From: Ideonella dechloratans
Lineage (GTDB): Bacteria; Pseudomonadota; Gammaproteobacteria; Burkholderiales; Burkholderiaceae_C
Reading direction: 5' to 3'
NCBI RefSeq assembly: GCF_021049305.1
Contig: NZ_CP088081.1
Coordinates: 1,798,001-1,862,000, forward strand
Length of the DNA: 64,000 nt
The notes beneath the pieces are model-generated. The model had not been told where the DNA came from, did not search any database, and was given only the letters and a program-made list of their open reading frames with translations. Positions 50,143 through 60,159 of this stretch are shown here, piece by piece (within the stretch, counting starts at the first letter, position 1; the number at the start of each line of letters is the position of its first letter). The position numbers were made by a program, and so were the translations under genes.

Positions 50143-50326
50143 GCCGGGCATCTTCTACCGGCGAGGGGCGGCTTTTCTCCACTTCCACGAAGACTCTGCC
50201 GGCCTGTTTGCGCACGTCAAACTCAATGGGGCCGCCTTTACGCTGTGCCCCGTCAACACGCCCGCCGAGCAGGCGGAGTTGCTGGACAAACTGCAGCAGG
50301 CGCAGGTTTCGACGCGGGGCCGCTGA
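50143..50326 (+). pseudogene. 5'-truncated gene with FLHFHED motif, joined to IS remnant
   Basis: The last 60 codons before the stop at 50326 read GIFYRRGAAFLHFHEDSAGL, then FAHVKLNGAAFTLCPVNTPA and EQAELLDKLQQ, in a frame different from the transposase. This looks like the C-terminal part of a small conserved protein whose N-terminus was removed when the IS element inserted or was deleted. No start codon of its own is visible after the junction; a longer open frame runs back into the IS DNA. Function unknown. Confidence 0.55.
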
Positions 50327-50342
50327 ACGCCAGAAAGCACAA

Positions 50343-50388
50343 CGGCCACCCGAGGGTGGCCGCTGAGGCTGAGCCGCCGAACGGCTCA
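50343..50388 (-). terminator. two hairpins ending the FKBP gene (possibly bidirectional)
   Basis: CGGCCACCC / GGGTGGCCG (50343-50362) is a perfect 9-bp stem. TGAGCCG / CGGCTCA (50370-50388) is a 7-bp stem with a 5-base loop. They lie just downstream of the FKBP stop on the minus strand and after the truncated gene on the plus strand. On the minus strand TTGTGCTTT follows the first stem, so it could terminate FKBP transcription. Confidence 0.55.
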
Positions 50389-50407
50389 GGAAGCTGAAGG
50401 GGCCCGA

Positions 50408-51112
50408 TCAGGCGCCCAGCAGTTCCACTTCGAACAGCAGGGTGGCGTTGGGGGGGATGACGCCGCCGGCGCCGCGCGGGCCGTAGCCCAGGTGCGGCGG
50501 GATCAGCAGCAGGCGGGTGCCGCCCACCTTCATGCCTTGCACGCCGTCGTCCCAGCCGCGGATGACCATGCCGCGGCCCAGGTGAAAGCGGAAGGGCTCG
50601 TTGCGGTCCTTGCTGGAGTCGAACTTGGCGCCGCGGCCATCGGCGGCGCTGGGGTCGAACAGCCAGCCGGTGTAGTGCACGGTCACCGGGCGGCCGGCGC
50701 GGGCTTCGTCGCCGCTGCCTTCGGTCACGTCGGTGATCTGCAGGGGCGGCAGTTCGGGCGTGGGCAGCAGTTCCACTTCGAACACCAGGGTGGCGTTGGG
50801 AGGGATGACGCCGCCGGCGCCGCGGGCGCCGTAGCCCAGTTCGGGGGCGATGGTCAGCACGCGCTTGCCGCCCACCTTCATGCCTTGCACGCCCAGGTCC
50901 CAGCCCTGGATGACCATGCCGGCGCCCAGGTCGAACTCGAAGGGCTCGTCGCGGTCCTTGCTGGAATCGAACTTGGCACCGCGGTTGTTGGGGGCGGCGG
51001 GGTCGTGCAGCCAGCCGGTGTAGTGCACGGTCACGCTCTGGCCGGCACGGGCTTCGGCGCCGTCACCGGTCACCAGGTCGTCGATCTGCAGGCCTTGGGG
51101 GAGGGAGCTCAT
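50408..51112 (-). CDS. peptidyl-prolyl isomerase with two tandem FKBP domains
   Basis: This is a 234-residue FKBP-type prolyl isomerase with two complete FKBP domains (about 1-112 and 118-234), each carrying [19 protein letters not shown], GMVIx[12 protein letters not shown] and [10 protein letters not shown]. The two halves also match closely at DNA level, pointing to internal duplication. There is no signal peptide, so it acts in the cytoplasm. Domain 1 keeps the usual core residues; the second differs at [11 protein letters not shown]. It is followed by hairpins and lies 104 bases downstream of gluQRS. Confidence 0.94.
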   Translation of the reverse strand: MSSLPQGLQIDDLVTGDGAEARAGQSVTVHYTGWLHDPAAPNNRGAKFDSSKDRDEPFEFDLGAGMVIQGWDLGVQGMKVGGKRVLTIAPELGYGARGAGGVIPPNATLVFEVELLPTPELPPLQITDVTEGSGDEARAGRPVTVHYTGWLFDPSAADGRGAKFDSSKDRNEPFRFHLGRGMVIRGWDDGVQGMKVGGTRLLLIPPHLGYGPRGAGGVIPPNATLLFEVELLGA

Positions 51113-51215
51113 GGGCGGTCTTTCTTCTCGAATCTCGGAAAGGCGGGATCATGCCACCGTCCGCGCTGGGCCCGGTTGGCCGGGGGCTTGTGGATGTCCG
51201 CAGGCCGGGGCTGGG

Positions 51216-52163
51216 TCAGACGCTGGGCGCGGGCCAGCGCGCGGCCCAGGCGGGCACGGCGGCGGCCAGCCAGTCCGCCGGGCCGGTGCCGGGCAGGTCG
51301 GCGGGCAGGCCCAGGGCCTGGCCGGCCTGTCGCAGGGCGGCCAGCGGGTCGCGCAGGTCCAGCGGCGTGGCGCCGTTCTGTTTGGAGAGCTTCTGCCCGT
51401 CGGCCGCCAGCACCAGCGGGGTGTGCAGGTAGCGCGGGGTGGGCAGGCCCAGCAGGCGCTGCAGGTGGATCTGGCGCGGGGTGTTGTCGGCCAGGTCCTC
51501 GCCGCGCACCACGTCGGTGATGCCCTGTTCGGCGTCGTCCACCACCACGGCCAGCTGGTAGGCCCACAGGCCGTCGGCCCGCTTGAGCACGAAGTCGCCC
51601 ACGGCCTGGCTCAGGTTCTGGGTCTGCGGGCCCAGGCGGCGGTCGGTCCAGTCGATGGTCAGGTCGCTGCCGTCCGGGGCGTCGGTGCGCAGGCGCCAGG
51701 CGCGCGCGGGCTTGCCCTGCAGGCCGTGGCGGCAGGTGCCGGGGTACACCAGCTCGCCATGCCGCTCGTGGCCGTGGCCCAGGGCCGCCTGGGCCTGGGC
51801 GATCTCCTTGCGGCTGCAGCCGCAGGGGTAGGCCTGGCCGGCATCCACCAGGCGCTGCAGCGCGGCGGCATAGGCCTCGCCCCGGCGGGATTGCCACCAC
51901 ACCTCGCCATCACCATCAAGGTCGGGGTGCAGGCCGCAGGTGGCCAGTTGGCGCAGGATCTCTTCGCCCGCGCCGGGCACGCAGCGGGGGGTGTCCACGT
52001 CCTCGATGCGCACCCGCCACAGGCCGCCCTGGGCACGGGCGTCCAGCCAACTGGCCAGCGCGGCCACCAGGGAGCCGGCGTGCAGCAGGCCGGTGGGGGA
52101 GGGGGCGAAGCGGCCGATCCGCTGACTGGGCCGGGCGCTGGGAAGCGCTGTTTCAGTGGCCAT
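51216..52163 (-). CDS. gluQRS: glutamyl-Q tRNA(Asp) synthetase (GluQ-RS)
   Basis: This 315-residue truncated glutamyl-tRNA synthetase paralog activates Glu and transfers it to queuosine 34 of tRNA-Asp. It has the class I HIGH-like site in [16 protein letters not shown], the KMSKS-like KLSKQNG and a Cys-rich zinc region (CGCSRKE and the Cys of TCRHG). There is no anticodon-binding domain, as expected for the family. The ATG complementary to 52161-52163 was chosen, and it overlaps the LysR gene end by 11 bases. Confidence 0.93.
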   Translation of the reverse strand: MATETALPSARPSQRIGRFAPSPTGLLHAGSLVAALASWLDARAQGGLWRVRIEDVDTPRCVPGAGEEILRQLATCGLHPDLDGDGEVWWQSRRGEAYAAALQRLVDAGQAYPCGCSRKEIAQAQAALGHGHERHGELVYPGTCRHGLQGKPARAWRLRTDAPDGSDLTIDWTDRRLGPQTQNLSQAVGDFVLKRADGLWAYQLAVVVDDAEQGITDVVRGEDLADNTPRQIHLQRLLGLPTPRYLHTPLVLAADGQKLSKQNGATPLDLRDPLAALRQAGQALGLPADLPGTGPADWLAAAVPAWAARWPAPSV

Positions 52164-53160
52164 GGGCGGCAGATTCCGCGCAGGGCAGGCCACTGGGCAG
52201 GCTCAGCAGGGCCTGGCGGGTGGCGGGGCTTTCCAGCTGCTGCAGCCACCATTGCAGGGCCAGGCCACGCGGGGCCTGGCGGGGCTGGCCCACGGCGGCG
52301 CTGCGCCAGGCATAGGCCAGGGTGGTTTCGCGGCGGGCGCGGCGCACCTCGCGCTGCACCAGATGGCCCAGGGCCAGGTGGTCGCGCACCATGGGTTCGG
52401 GCACGAAGCCGCAGCCCAGGCAGCGCAGCAGGGCGTCGATCTTCATCTGCATGGTGGGCACGGTCAGCACGTCCTGGCCCGGCAGCAGGTTGACGGTGAT
52501 GGGCGAGACGCGCTGGGCCGAATCGGCCACGGCCACGGCCCGGTGGCGCAGCAGTTCGGCGTCGGTCAACGGCTCGTCCCGGCCCGCCAGGGGATGGTGC
52601 GGCGCCATCACGAAGACGAAATCCACCCTGCCCAGCGAGCGCATCTCGAAGCCCGAGGGCAGCACCATGTCGAAAGGCACGCCGATGGCCAGATCGGCCT
52701 GGCCGGAGAGCAGGGTGTCCCAGGTGCCGGCCAACACCTCGGCGCGCAGGCGCAGCCGGGTGCCGGTGCCCTCGCTGCCGCCCTGCGGCCGGATGGCGTA
52801 GAAGGCTTCGCACAGCTCCAGCAGGGTGCGGCGCGACAGCACGTCGTCCGCCGTGATGGTCAGCTGGGTTTCCCAACCGGTGGCCACGCGCCGCACCCGG
52901 TTGGCCACCGCGTCCATCTGGGCCAGCAGGCGCCGGCCTTCCTGCAGCAGTTCCTCGCCCGCGGCGGTCAGCTTGGCCTGGCGCGAGCGGCGGTCGAACA
53001 GCAGCACGTCCAGCGCGTCCTCCAGCTGGCGCACGCTGTAGGTGAGGGCCGAGGGCACCTTGCCCAGTTCGCGGGCCGCGGCGGCAAAGCTGCCGGTGCG
53101 GGCGATGGTGTCCATCATCGCAAGGGCGTCGGGGGTCAGGGCGTGGCGGCGATCGGGCAT
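52153..53160 (-). CDS. LysR-family transcriptional regulator (of pirin gene)
   Basis: This 335-residue LysR regulator has the N-terminal winged helix ([35 protein letters not shown]) and a C-terminal periplasmic-binding-type effector domain. It is divergent from a pirin gene with a 114-base control region that contains an LTTR box, and this pairing is common. Its last 11 bases overlap gluQRS. The inducer is unknown. Confidence 0.92.
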   Translation of the reverse strand: MPDRRHALTPDALAMMDTIARTGSFAAAARELGKVPSALTYSVRQLEDALDVLLFDRRSRQAKLTAAGEELLQEGRRLLAQMDAVANRVRRVATGWETQLTITADDVLSRRTLLELCEAFYAIRPQGGSEGTGTRLRLRAEVLAGTWDTLLSGQADLAIGVPFDMVLPSGFEMRSLGRVDFVFVMAPHHPLAGRDEPLTDAELLRHRAVAVADSAQRVSPITVNLLPGQDVLTVPTMQMKIDALLRCLGCGFVPEPMVRDHLALGHLVQREVRRARRETTLAYAWRSAAVGQPRQAPRGLALQWWLQQLESPATRQALLSLPSGLPCAESAAHGH

Positions 53161-53176
53161 AAGAGGTTCATGTTAT

Positions 53177-53193
53177 TTGAAAGATCGCTTCAA
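53177..53193 (-). promoter_or_regulatory. LysR-type box TTGAA-N7-TTCAA
   Basis: TTGAA (53177-53181) and TTCAA (53189-53193) form an inverted repeat with 7-base spacer, matching the T-N11-A LysR-box pattern. It lies 17 bases from the LysR start and about 80 bases from the pirin start. A TACATT -10 candidate for pirin lies at 53227-53232. Confidence 0.6.
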
Positions 53194-53274
53194 GCCCGGG
53201 GACATGGCCACTCAAGGGGGCGCTCCTACATTGGATGCACACGGTTCCATTCACATCCCCACAGGAGGCACACC

Positions 53275-53976
<702 letters not shown>

Positions 53977-54026
53977 CCGGGCCTGCCCCTCGGTTCGCCC
54001 GAGGGGTCCCTTGCGCGGGCCGTGGC

Positions 54027-55310
54027 ATGCTTGCGGGCGTGCTGAAGACGATTCGTTCCGACCAGCTGCGGCTGGGCATGTTCATCCACCAGTTCTCGGG
54101 CGCCTGGCTGTCGCACCCGTTCTGGCGGCGCCAGTTCCTGCTGCGCGACGCCCGCGACCTGGAGAAGCTCCGCGCGCTGGACCTGGCGGGCGTCGTCATC
54201 GACACCGATCGCGGGTTGGACGTGATGACCGCAGAGCCGCCGCCGGCCGAGGCGACGCAGGGCAGCACGGACGCCACCCGCAGGGGGCGCTCGGCGCCTT
54301 CGCCCGCACCGGCGCCGCCGCCGATGGACGAGCCCATCGTCCTGCCCCTGCCGGATGCACACCCCGCCCTGGCCCTGGCCGGCCCCGCCTTCCAGGAGGC
54401 GGCCGCGCTCAGCCGCCAGGCCGTGCGTCAGGCCATGGATCTCTATGGCGCGGCCCGCCTGGGCCACGCGCTGGATGCCGGCCAGTGCCTGGGCCTGGTC
54501 GAGGAGGTGGTGCAGTCGGTCACCCGCCGGCCCCATGCCCTCATCAGCATCGCCCGGCTGAAGTCGGTGTCCGACTACACCTATCTGCATGCGGTGGCGG
54601 TGTGCGCGCTGATGGCCGGGCTGGCCCGGCAGATGGGCTGGGCCGAGCCGGACATCCGGCAGGCGGCGCTGGCCGGGCTGCTGCTGGATGTGGGCAAGGC
54701 CACGCTGCCGGACGATCTGGTGCAGCGCGCGGGCACCCTGTCTGACGAGGAGCGCACCATCATGCGCACCCATGTGCAGCGCGGCCACGACCTGCTGCGT
54801 GCCGAAGGCGGGTACGACGAGCGCGTGCTGCAGGCCTGCCTGCACCACCACGAGCGGCTCAACGGCAGCGGCTACCCCGGCGCGCTGCAGGGCGACGCCA
54901 TCCCCGAGGTGGCCCGCATGGCCGCCATCTGCGATGTGTACGACGCCGTCACCTCCGACCGGCCCTACCGCGAAGCCTGGGATCCGGGCGAGGCCATGCG
55001 GCGCATGGCGCGTTCCAAGGGCCTGTACGACCCCACGCTCATGCAGCACTTCGTGAAGGCGGTGGGCATCTACCCGGTGGGCGCCCTGGTGCGGCTGCGC
55101 TCGGAACTGCTGGGCGTGGTGGTGGCCCAGGGCAAGGGTTCGCTGCTCGCGCCCAAGGTCCGGGTGTTCTTCAGCCTGGCCCTGCACCGGCGCATCGAAC
55201 CCTATGTGCTGGACCTGGCCAAGCCCGGTTGTGCCGACCGCATCGCCGACCTGGAATCGCCCGAGGGCTGGCGTTTTGCCGACCTGGAAGCCCAATGGCT
55301 GACGGGTTGA
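54027..55310 (+). CDS. HD-GYP domain protein with altered HD motif
   Basis: This is a 427-residue DUF3391 (N-terminal) plus HD-GYP protein, a family that degrades cyclic-di-GMP. DUF3391 occupies about 1-70 (SDQLRLGMFI), followed by a Pro/Ala linker (about 70-110). The HD-GYP domain keeps the first His (YLHAVAV), the THVQRGHDLL His pair and the full HHERLNGSGYPG signature (273-285). However, the HD pair itself reads LLLDVGK, Leu220-Asp221 in place of His-Asp. A metal ligand is therefore missing, so catalysis may be reduced or lost. Alternative GTG start at 54039. Confidence 0.88.
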   Translation: MLAGVLKTIRSDQLRLGMFIHQFSGAWLSHPFWRRQFLLRDARDLEKLRALDLAGVVIDTDRGLDVMTAEPPPAEATQGSTDATRRGRSAPSPAPAPPPMDEPIVLPLPDAHPALALAGPAFQEAAALSRQAVRQAMDLYGAARLGHALDAGQCLGLVEEVVQSVTRRPHALISIARLKSVSDYTYLHAVAVCALMAGLARQMGWAEPDIRQAALAGLLLDVGKATLPDDLVQRAGTLSDEERTIMRTHVQRGHDLLRAEGGYDERVLQACLHHHERLNGSGYPGALQGDAIPEVARMAAICDVYDAVTSDRPYREAWDPGEAMRRMARSKGLYDPTLMQHFVKAVGIYPVGALVRLRSELLGVVVAQGKGSLLAPKVRVFFSLALHRRIEPYVLDLAKPGCADRIADLESPEGWRFADLEAQWLTG

Positions 55311-55453
55311 AATTCCCATGCCATCCGACGATGGCACTCACTTAGTCCTCAGGAATTCCTCACGGAAAAGCCCGGGTCGGCGGCGGAGACGGCGGCCGAT
55401 AGCATCTCCGTTGGCCGCTCCGGCGGCCCCGAGACCCCCTCCGAGGATTCCCC

Positions 55454-56194
55454 ATGCACCAACCGACCCCGCGCGCCCGGGCCTGGCCGCTGGCGGGCCT
55501 GCTCCTGCTGACGAGCCTGGCCAGCCATGCCGCCCCCGACGGCGACACCCTCATGCAGAAGGGCGGCGCCAACCCGGCGGCCATGCCCTGCATCAGCTGC
55601 CATGCGCCGGACGGCAAGGGCATGGCCCCGGCCGGCTTTCCGCGCCTGGCCGGTCTACCGGCCGACTACATCCGCAAGCAGCTGCACGACTTCAAGGCCG
55701 GGCGCCGCCAGAACGGGGTGATGCAGCCCATCGCCACCGCACTGACCGAGGAGGAGATCGATGCCCTGGCCGGTGCCTACGCCGCCCGCCCGCGGGTGAA
55801 CGTGGCCCCGCAGCCGGTGGGCACGCCGCCGGAGGGAAGCGGCGCCTGGATCGCCCTGCGCGGCGCCTGGGACCGCAGCATCCCCGAGTGCACGCTGTGC
55901 CACGGCCCCGGTGGCATCGGCGTGGATCCGTCCTTCCCGCCGCTGGCCGGGCAAGGCGCGGTCTACATCGAGAACCAGCTCAAGGCCTGGCGGGGCACGC
56001 CGGCGGTCAAGGCCCATGGCAAGACCCGGGCCGTGGCCGCCGTGCCGCCCAGCCGGCAGAACGACCCGAACGGGCTGATGCAGCACATCGCCGCCAGCCT
56101 CACGCCCACCGAGATGAAGGCCGTGGCCGAGTACTTCGGCAGTCTGGGGGACTCTAGCGAGCCCTTCGACGACACCCAGCACCGGCTGCGCTGA
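55454..56194 (+). CDS. diheme cytochrome c4-like protein (TsdB candidate)
   Basis: This is a 246-residue periplasmic diheme c-type cytochrome. A signal peptide ends near ASHAA (about residue 27). Two heme sites are CISCH (C46-H50) and CTLCH (C146-H150), with Met ligand candidates in NGVMQPIA (M90) and NGLMQHIA (M209), the c4-type two-domain layout. The gene is 31 bases upstream of the TsdA-like cytochrome gene on the same strand, matching TsdB-TsdA, where TsdB accepts electrons from TsdA. A 7-bp hairpin stands at 55319-55336, upstream. Confidence 0.87.
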   Translation: MHQPTPRARAWPLAGLLLLTSLASHAAPDGDTLMQKGGANPAAMPCISCHAPDGKGMAPAGFPRLAGLPADYIRKQLHDFKAGRRQNGVMQPIATALTEEEIDALAGAYAARPRVNVAPQPVGTPPEGSGAWIALRGAWDRSIPECTLCHGPGGIGVDPSFPPLAGQGAVYIENQLKAWRGTPAVKAHGKTRAVAAVPPSRQNDPNGLMQHIAASLTPTEMKAVAEYFGSLGDSSEPFDDTQHRLR

Positions 56195-56225
56195 TGGCGC
56201 TTCCACCTTCCGGACACGAGACGCC

Positions 56226-57176
56226 ATGATTGCTTCCACGACCTATCGCCCCGCGTTGCTGGCCGCCATGACCCTGGCCCTGGCCGGCCTGGCTGGCTTT
56301 GGCGCCCAGGCTGCCAGCCCCCGCACCGACGACCAGACCCAGCTGCCCCAGGCGCCGGCCAAGGCCGCCAGCAGCCCCTGGTTCCAGCCGCCGGCCGAGA
56401 GCAGCCTGCCCAACAACGCCTTCGGCGCGCTGGTGCGCCAGGGCCAGGCGATCTTCCTGAACACCAAGGCCCTGGCGCCGCAGTACGTGGGCAACGAGCT
56501 GGCCTGCGTGAACTGCCACCTGGACCGGGGCCGCAAGGCCAATTCGGCCCCGCTGTGGGCGGCCTACACCATGTACCCGGCCTACCGGAAGAAGAACGAC
56601 AAGGTCAACAGCTTCGCCGAGCGCATGCAGGGCTGCTTCCAGTTCAGCATGAACGGCAAGGCCCCGGCGGCCGACAGCGAGGTACTCAACGCGCTGACGG
56701 CCTATGCCTACTGGCTGTCCACCGGCGCGCCGGTGGGCCAGGCCCTGCCGGGCCGCGGTTTCGATGAACCGATGCCGCCCAAGGGTGGCTACGACATCGC
56801 CCGCGGGGCGAAGGTCTACAGCGCCCAGTGCGCCATCTGCCACGGGGCCAACGGCGAGGGCAAGAAGGTGGGCGCGACTCAGGTCTTCCCGCCGCTGTGG
56901 GGCAAGGACTCCTACAACTGGGGCGCCGGCATGCACCGCATCAACACGGCGGCCGGCTTCATCCAGCACAACATGCCGCTGGGCAAGGGCGAGACGCTGA
57001 GCGACCAGGAGGCCTGGGACGTGGCGGCCTTCGTCAATTCGCATGAGCGGCCGCAGGACCCGCGCCTGGTCAACCACGACATCGAGGCCACCCGCAAGAA
57101 GTTCCACGAGGGCGACGGGGTGAACCTCTACGGCGTGATGGTGGACGGCGTCCTGCTGGGCCAGGGCGTGAAGTGA
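56226..57176 (+). CDS. tsdA: TsdA-like diheme cytochrome c (thiosulfate dehydrogenase)
   Basis: This is a 316-residue exported diheme cytochrome. After a signal peptide (about 1-30), heme 1 is CVNCH (C94-H98) followed by LDRGRKANSAPLWAAYTMYP and YRKKNDKVNSFAERMQGCFQ, then FSMNGKAP, a pattern I associate with TsdA. The lone C137 in RMQGCF is 39 residues after H98, a good candidate for the His/Cys axial ligand that marks TsdA heme 1. Heme 2 is CAICH (C202-H206) with Met250 in IQHNMPLG. TsdA oxidises thiosulfate to tetrathionate (or the reverse). It lies after the TsdB-like gene and is convergent with the ABC-F gene. Confidence 0.75.
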   Translation: MIASTTYRPALLAAMTLALAGLAGFGAQAASPRTDDQTQLPQAPAKAASSPWFQPPAESSLPNNAFGALVRQGQAIFLNTKALAPQYVGNELACVNCHLDRGRKANSAPLWAAYTMYPAYRKKNDKVNSFAERMQGCFQFSMNGKAPAADSEVLNALTAYAYWLSTGAPVGQALPGRGFDEPMPPKGGYDIARGAKVYSAQCAICHGANGEGKKVGATQVFPPLWGKDSYNWGAGMHRINTAAGFIQHNMPLGKGETLSDQEAWDVAAFVNSHERPQDPRLVNHDIEATRKKFHEGDGVNLYGVMVDGVLLGQGVK

Positions 57177-57189
57177 GCCCCCGGGGTGC

Positions 57190-59217
57190 TCAGCCCGCCT
57201 GGCGGGTCAGCGCCTCGATCTCCTCGCCCAGCTCCAGCCAGCGCTCTTCCTGCATGGCCAGCTCGGCCTGGATGTGGGCCAGGCGCCGGCCGTGCTCGGC
57301 GAACTGATCGCCCGACAGGCCCGGCGTGGCCAGCAGGGCCTCGACCTCGGTCTTCTCGCGGCCCAGCTTCTCCAGGCGCTTGTCGATCTGGGCCTGCTCG
57401 TTGCGCAGCGGGCGGGTCAGGTCGGCCAACTTGGCACGGGCCTGGGCGGCGGCCTTGCGGTCTTCCCGGCTGTGGTTGCCGGCGGACGGTGCGGGTGCCG
57501 GGACCTGTGAGGGTGCGGCCGATGCTGCCGCGGGCGCCGCGCTGGCCTTGGGCGCCGGGGCCGGCGCCGCAGGCTTGCCGCTGGCGGCACGCTGGGCCTC
57601 GCGGCTGCGCTCCAGCAGCCACTTCTGGTAGTCGTCCAGGTCGCCGTCGAAGGGCTTGAGCTCGCCGTCGGCCACCAGCCAGAACTCGTCGCAGGTTTCG
57701 CGCAGCAGGGCGCGGTCGTGGCTGACCAGCATCACCGTGCCCTCGAACTCGTTGAGCGCCATGGACAGGGCCTCGCGGGTCTGCAGGTCCAGATGGTTGG
57801 TCGGCTCGTCCAGCAGCAGCAGGTTGGGGCGCTGCCACACCAGGCTGGCCAGCACCAGACGGGCCTTTTCGCCGCCCGAGAGCGTGCCGATGGGCTGGTG
57901 CACCATGTCGCCCTCGAAGCGGAACTGGCCCAGGAAGTTGCGCAGGTCCTGCTCGCGGCCCTCGCCACCCAGGTGGGCCGCGCAGGCCTTGGCCAGGCGC
58001 ACCATGTGCTGCAGTGGGCTGTCGTCGCCGTGCAGCAGGTCCATCTCCTGCTGGGCGAAGTAGCCGATGGCCAGGCCCTTGCCCTCGGTCAGCGTGCCGG
58101 CCAGCGCCGGGTGGGCGCGGGCGATGGTCTTGACCACGGTGGACTTGCCCTGGCCGTTGGCGCCCAGGATGCCGATGCGCTGGCCCGCCAGCACGGTGCG
58201 GCTGATGCCGTGGACGATGGGCTTGTCGCTGCCGTCCTCGTTGGCGCCGACGTAACCACAGACCACGTCGCGCATGGCCAGCATGGGGTTGGGCAGGCTG
58301 ATCGGCTCGCGGAACTCGAAGCTGAAGTCGGCCGCGGTGAGCACCGGGGCGAGCTTTTCCATCCGCGCCAGCGCCTTGACCCGGCTCTGGGCCTGCTTGG
58401 CCTTGGTGGCCTTGGCCTTGAAGCGGTCGATGAACTTCTGCAGGTGGGCGATGCGGTCCTGCTGCTTGGAGAAAGCCGCGGCCTGCTGCTCCATGCGCTC
58501 GGCGCGCATTTCCTCGAAGCGGGTGTAGTTGCCGCCGTAGCGGGTCAGCTTGGCCTCGTCCAGATGCAGGGTGACGGTGGTGATGGCGTCCAGGAACTCG
58601 CGGTCGTGGCTGATGACCAGCAGGGTGCCGGCATAGCGCTGCAGCCAGCCTTCCAGCCAGACCAGGGCGTCCAGGTCCAGGTGGTTGGTGGGCTCGTCCA
58701 GCAGCAGCAGGTCGCTGGGGCACATCAGGGCGCGGGCCAGCTGCAGGCGCATGCGCCAGCCACCGGAGAAGCTGTTGACCGGCGCCATCACCTGGTCGAG
58801 CTTGAAGCCTAGGCCCAGCAGCAGGGTCTGGGCGCGGGCCTTGGCGTCGAAGGCGCCGGCCTCTTCCAGGGCCAGGTGGGCCTCGGCCATGGCGTGGCCG
58901 TCATCGGCGGCTTCGGCCGCATCCAGCGCGGCCTGGGCCTCCATCAGCGGCAGGTCGCCCTGCAGTACGAAGTCGGTGGCCGGGGTGTCCACCTCGGGCA
59001 TGTGCTGGGCCACCTCGCCCAGGCGCCACTTGGGCGGGATCTCGAAGTCGCCGGCGTCGGCGCCCAGGCGGCCGGCCAGCATGGCGAACAGGCTGGACTT
59101 GCCGGCGCCGTTGCGGCCGACCAGGCCGACCTTTTCACCGGGGTTGAGGGTGACGGTGGCGCTGTCGAGCACCACCTTGACGCCGCGGCGCAGCGTCACA
59201 TTGCGAAGAGTGATCAT
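57190..59217 (-). CDS. ABC-F ATPase (YheS-type)
   Basis: This 675-residue soluble ABC-F protein has two nucleotide-binding domains and no membrane spans; such proteins act on ribosomes. Domain 1 has GRNGAGKSS, FSGGWRMRLQLARAL and LLLDEPTNHLD; domain 2 has GANGQGKST, LSGGEKARLVLASL and a second LLLDEPTNHLD. The interdomain linker with GGNYTRFEEMRAERMEQQ resembles YheS/Uup. A Pro/Ala-rich tail (about 560-605) leads to a coiled-coil C-terminus. It is the last gene of the minus-strand dap-prmB run (36-base gap) but may have its own promoter. Confidence 0.94.
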   Translation of the reverse strand: MITLRNVTLRRGVKVVLDSATVTLNPGEKVGLVGRNGAGKSSLFAMLAGRLGADAGDFEIPPKWRLGEVAQHMPEVDTPATDFVLQGDLPLMEAQAALDAAEAADDGHAMAEAHLALEEAGAFDAKARAQTLLLGLGFKLDQVMAPVNSFSGGWRMRLQLARALMCPSDLLLLDEPTNHLDLDALVWLEGWLQRYAGTLLVISHDREFLDAITTVTLHLDEAKLTRYGGNYTRFEEMRAERMEQQAAAFSKQQDRIAHLQKFIDRFKAKATKAKQAQSRVKALARMEKLAPVLTAADFSFEFREPISLPNPMLAMRDVVCGYVGANEDGSDKPIVHGISRTVLAGQRIGILGANGQGKSTVVKTIARAHPALAGTLTEGKGLAIGYFAQQEMDLLHGDDSPLQHMVRLAKACAAHLGGEGREQDLRNFLGQFRFEGDMVHQPIGTLSGGEKARLVLASLVWQRPNLLLLDEPTNHLDLQTREALSMALNEFEGTVMLVSHDRALLRETCDEFWLVADGELKPFDGDLDDYQKWLLERSREAQRAASGKPAAPAPAPKASAAPAAASAAPSQVPAPAPSAGNHSREDRKAAAQARAKLADLTRPLRNEQAQIDKRLEKLGREKTEVEALLATPGLSGDQFAEHGRRLAHIQAELAMQEERWLELGEEIEALTRQAG

Positions 59218-59253
59218 GGAACGTCCGAATGCGGTTCGACGTCCCCCGCGGGT

Positions 59254-60156
59254 TCAGGCCGGGCCGGGCAGGGCGCCGGGCGCGGTCAGCGCATCGCGGG
59301 TGACGAGCAGCACCTGGTCGTCGCCGGCGCTGGTGGGCAGCCAGACGACGTCCAGGAGGGGGAAGGCGGCTTCGAAGAAGTCGCGCTCATGGCCGATCTC
59401 CAGCACCAGCACGGCGCCGGGGTTCATGTGCGCCGCGGCCTGTTGCAGCAGCGGGCGGATGAAATCCATGCCGTCGTGTCCGCCGGCGGCATTGCCGGAC
59501 AGGGCGAGCTGGGGTTCGGCCAGGTATTCCGGCGGCAGGGCCGCCATCGCTTCGGCGTTCACATAGGGCGGGTTGCAGAGGATGAGGTCGAAGGTCTGGC
59601 CCGTGACGGCGTGCAGGCCGTCGCCCTGGGCCAGGCGGATGCGGTCGGCCAGGCCGTGCCGCTCGATGTTGATGCGGGCCACGGCCAACGCATCGTCGGA
59701 GAGGTCGGCGCCGGTGACCTGCACCTCGGGCCAGGCCATGGCGGCCAGCACGGCCAGGCTGCCGTTGCCGGTGCACAGGTCCAGCACGGTGTGGGTCTCT
59801 TCGCTGAGCCAGGGGTCGATGGTGGCATCGGCCAGGCACTCGGCGATCAGCGAGCGCGGCACGATGACCCGCGGGTCCACCGTGAAGGGCACGCCCTGCA
59901 GCCAGGCTTCGCCGGTCAGGTAGGCGGCCGGCTGTCGGCTGTGGATGCGGCGCTCGATCAGCTCGGCGGCTTTGGCGGCTTCGTCTGGCGGCACCGGCTG
60001 CTCGGCCACTTCGTCCAGCGCGTCCAACGGCAGGTCCAGCGACCACAGCACCAGCCAGGCGGCCTCGTCGAAGGCGTTGGTGGTGCCATGCCCAAACGAA
60101 ACGCCCGCCTCGGTGAGGCGGGCGCTGCTGCGCTCGATCAGTTCCAGGACGGTCAT
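59254..60156 (-). CDS. prmB: 50S ribosomal protein L3 glutamine methyltransferase (PrmB)
   Basis: This 300-residue SAM-dependent N5-glutamine methyltransferase shows the motif I LDLCTGNGSLA (about 125-135) and the substrate-binding NPPY (195-198), which defines PrmB/PrmC/HemK enzymes. The GHGTTNAFDEAAWLVLW segment near residue 22 favours PrmB over PrmC. It follows dapE by 3 bases and is probably co-transcribed with it. Confidence 0.93.
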   Translation of the reverse strand: MTVLELIERSSARLTEAGVSFGHGTTNAFDEAAWLVLWSLDLPLDALDEVAEQPVPPDEAAKAAELIERRIHSRQPAAYLTGEAWLQGVPFTVDPRVIVPRSLIAECLADATIDPWLSEETHTVLDLCTGNGSLAVLAAMAWPEVQVTGADLSDDALAVARINIERHGLADRIRLAQGDGLHAVTGQTFDLILCNPPYVNAEAMAALPPEYLAEPQLALSGNAAGGHDGMDFIRPLLQQAAAHMNPGAVLVLEIGHERDFFEAAFPLLDVVWLPTSAGDDQVLLVTRDALTAPGALPGPA

Positions 60157-60159
60157 GGG

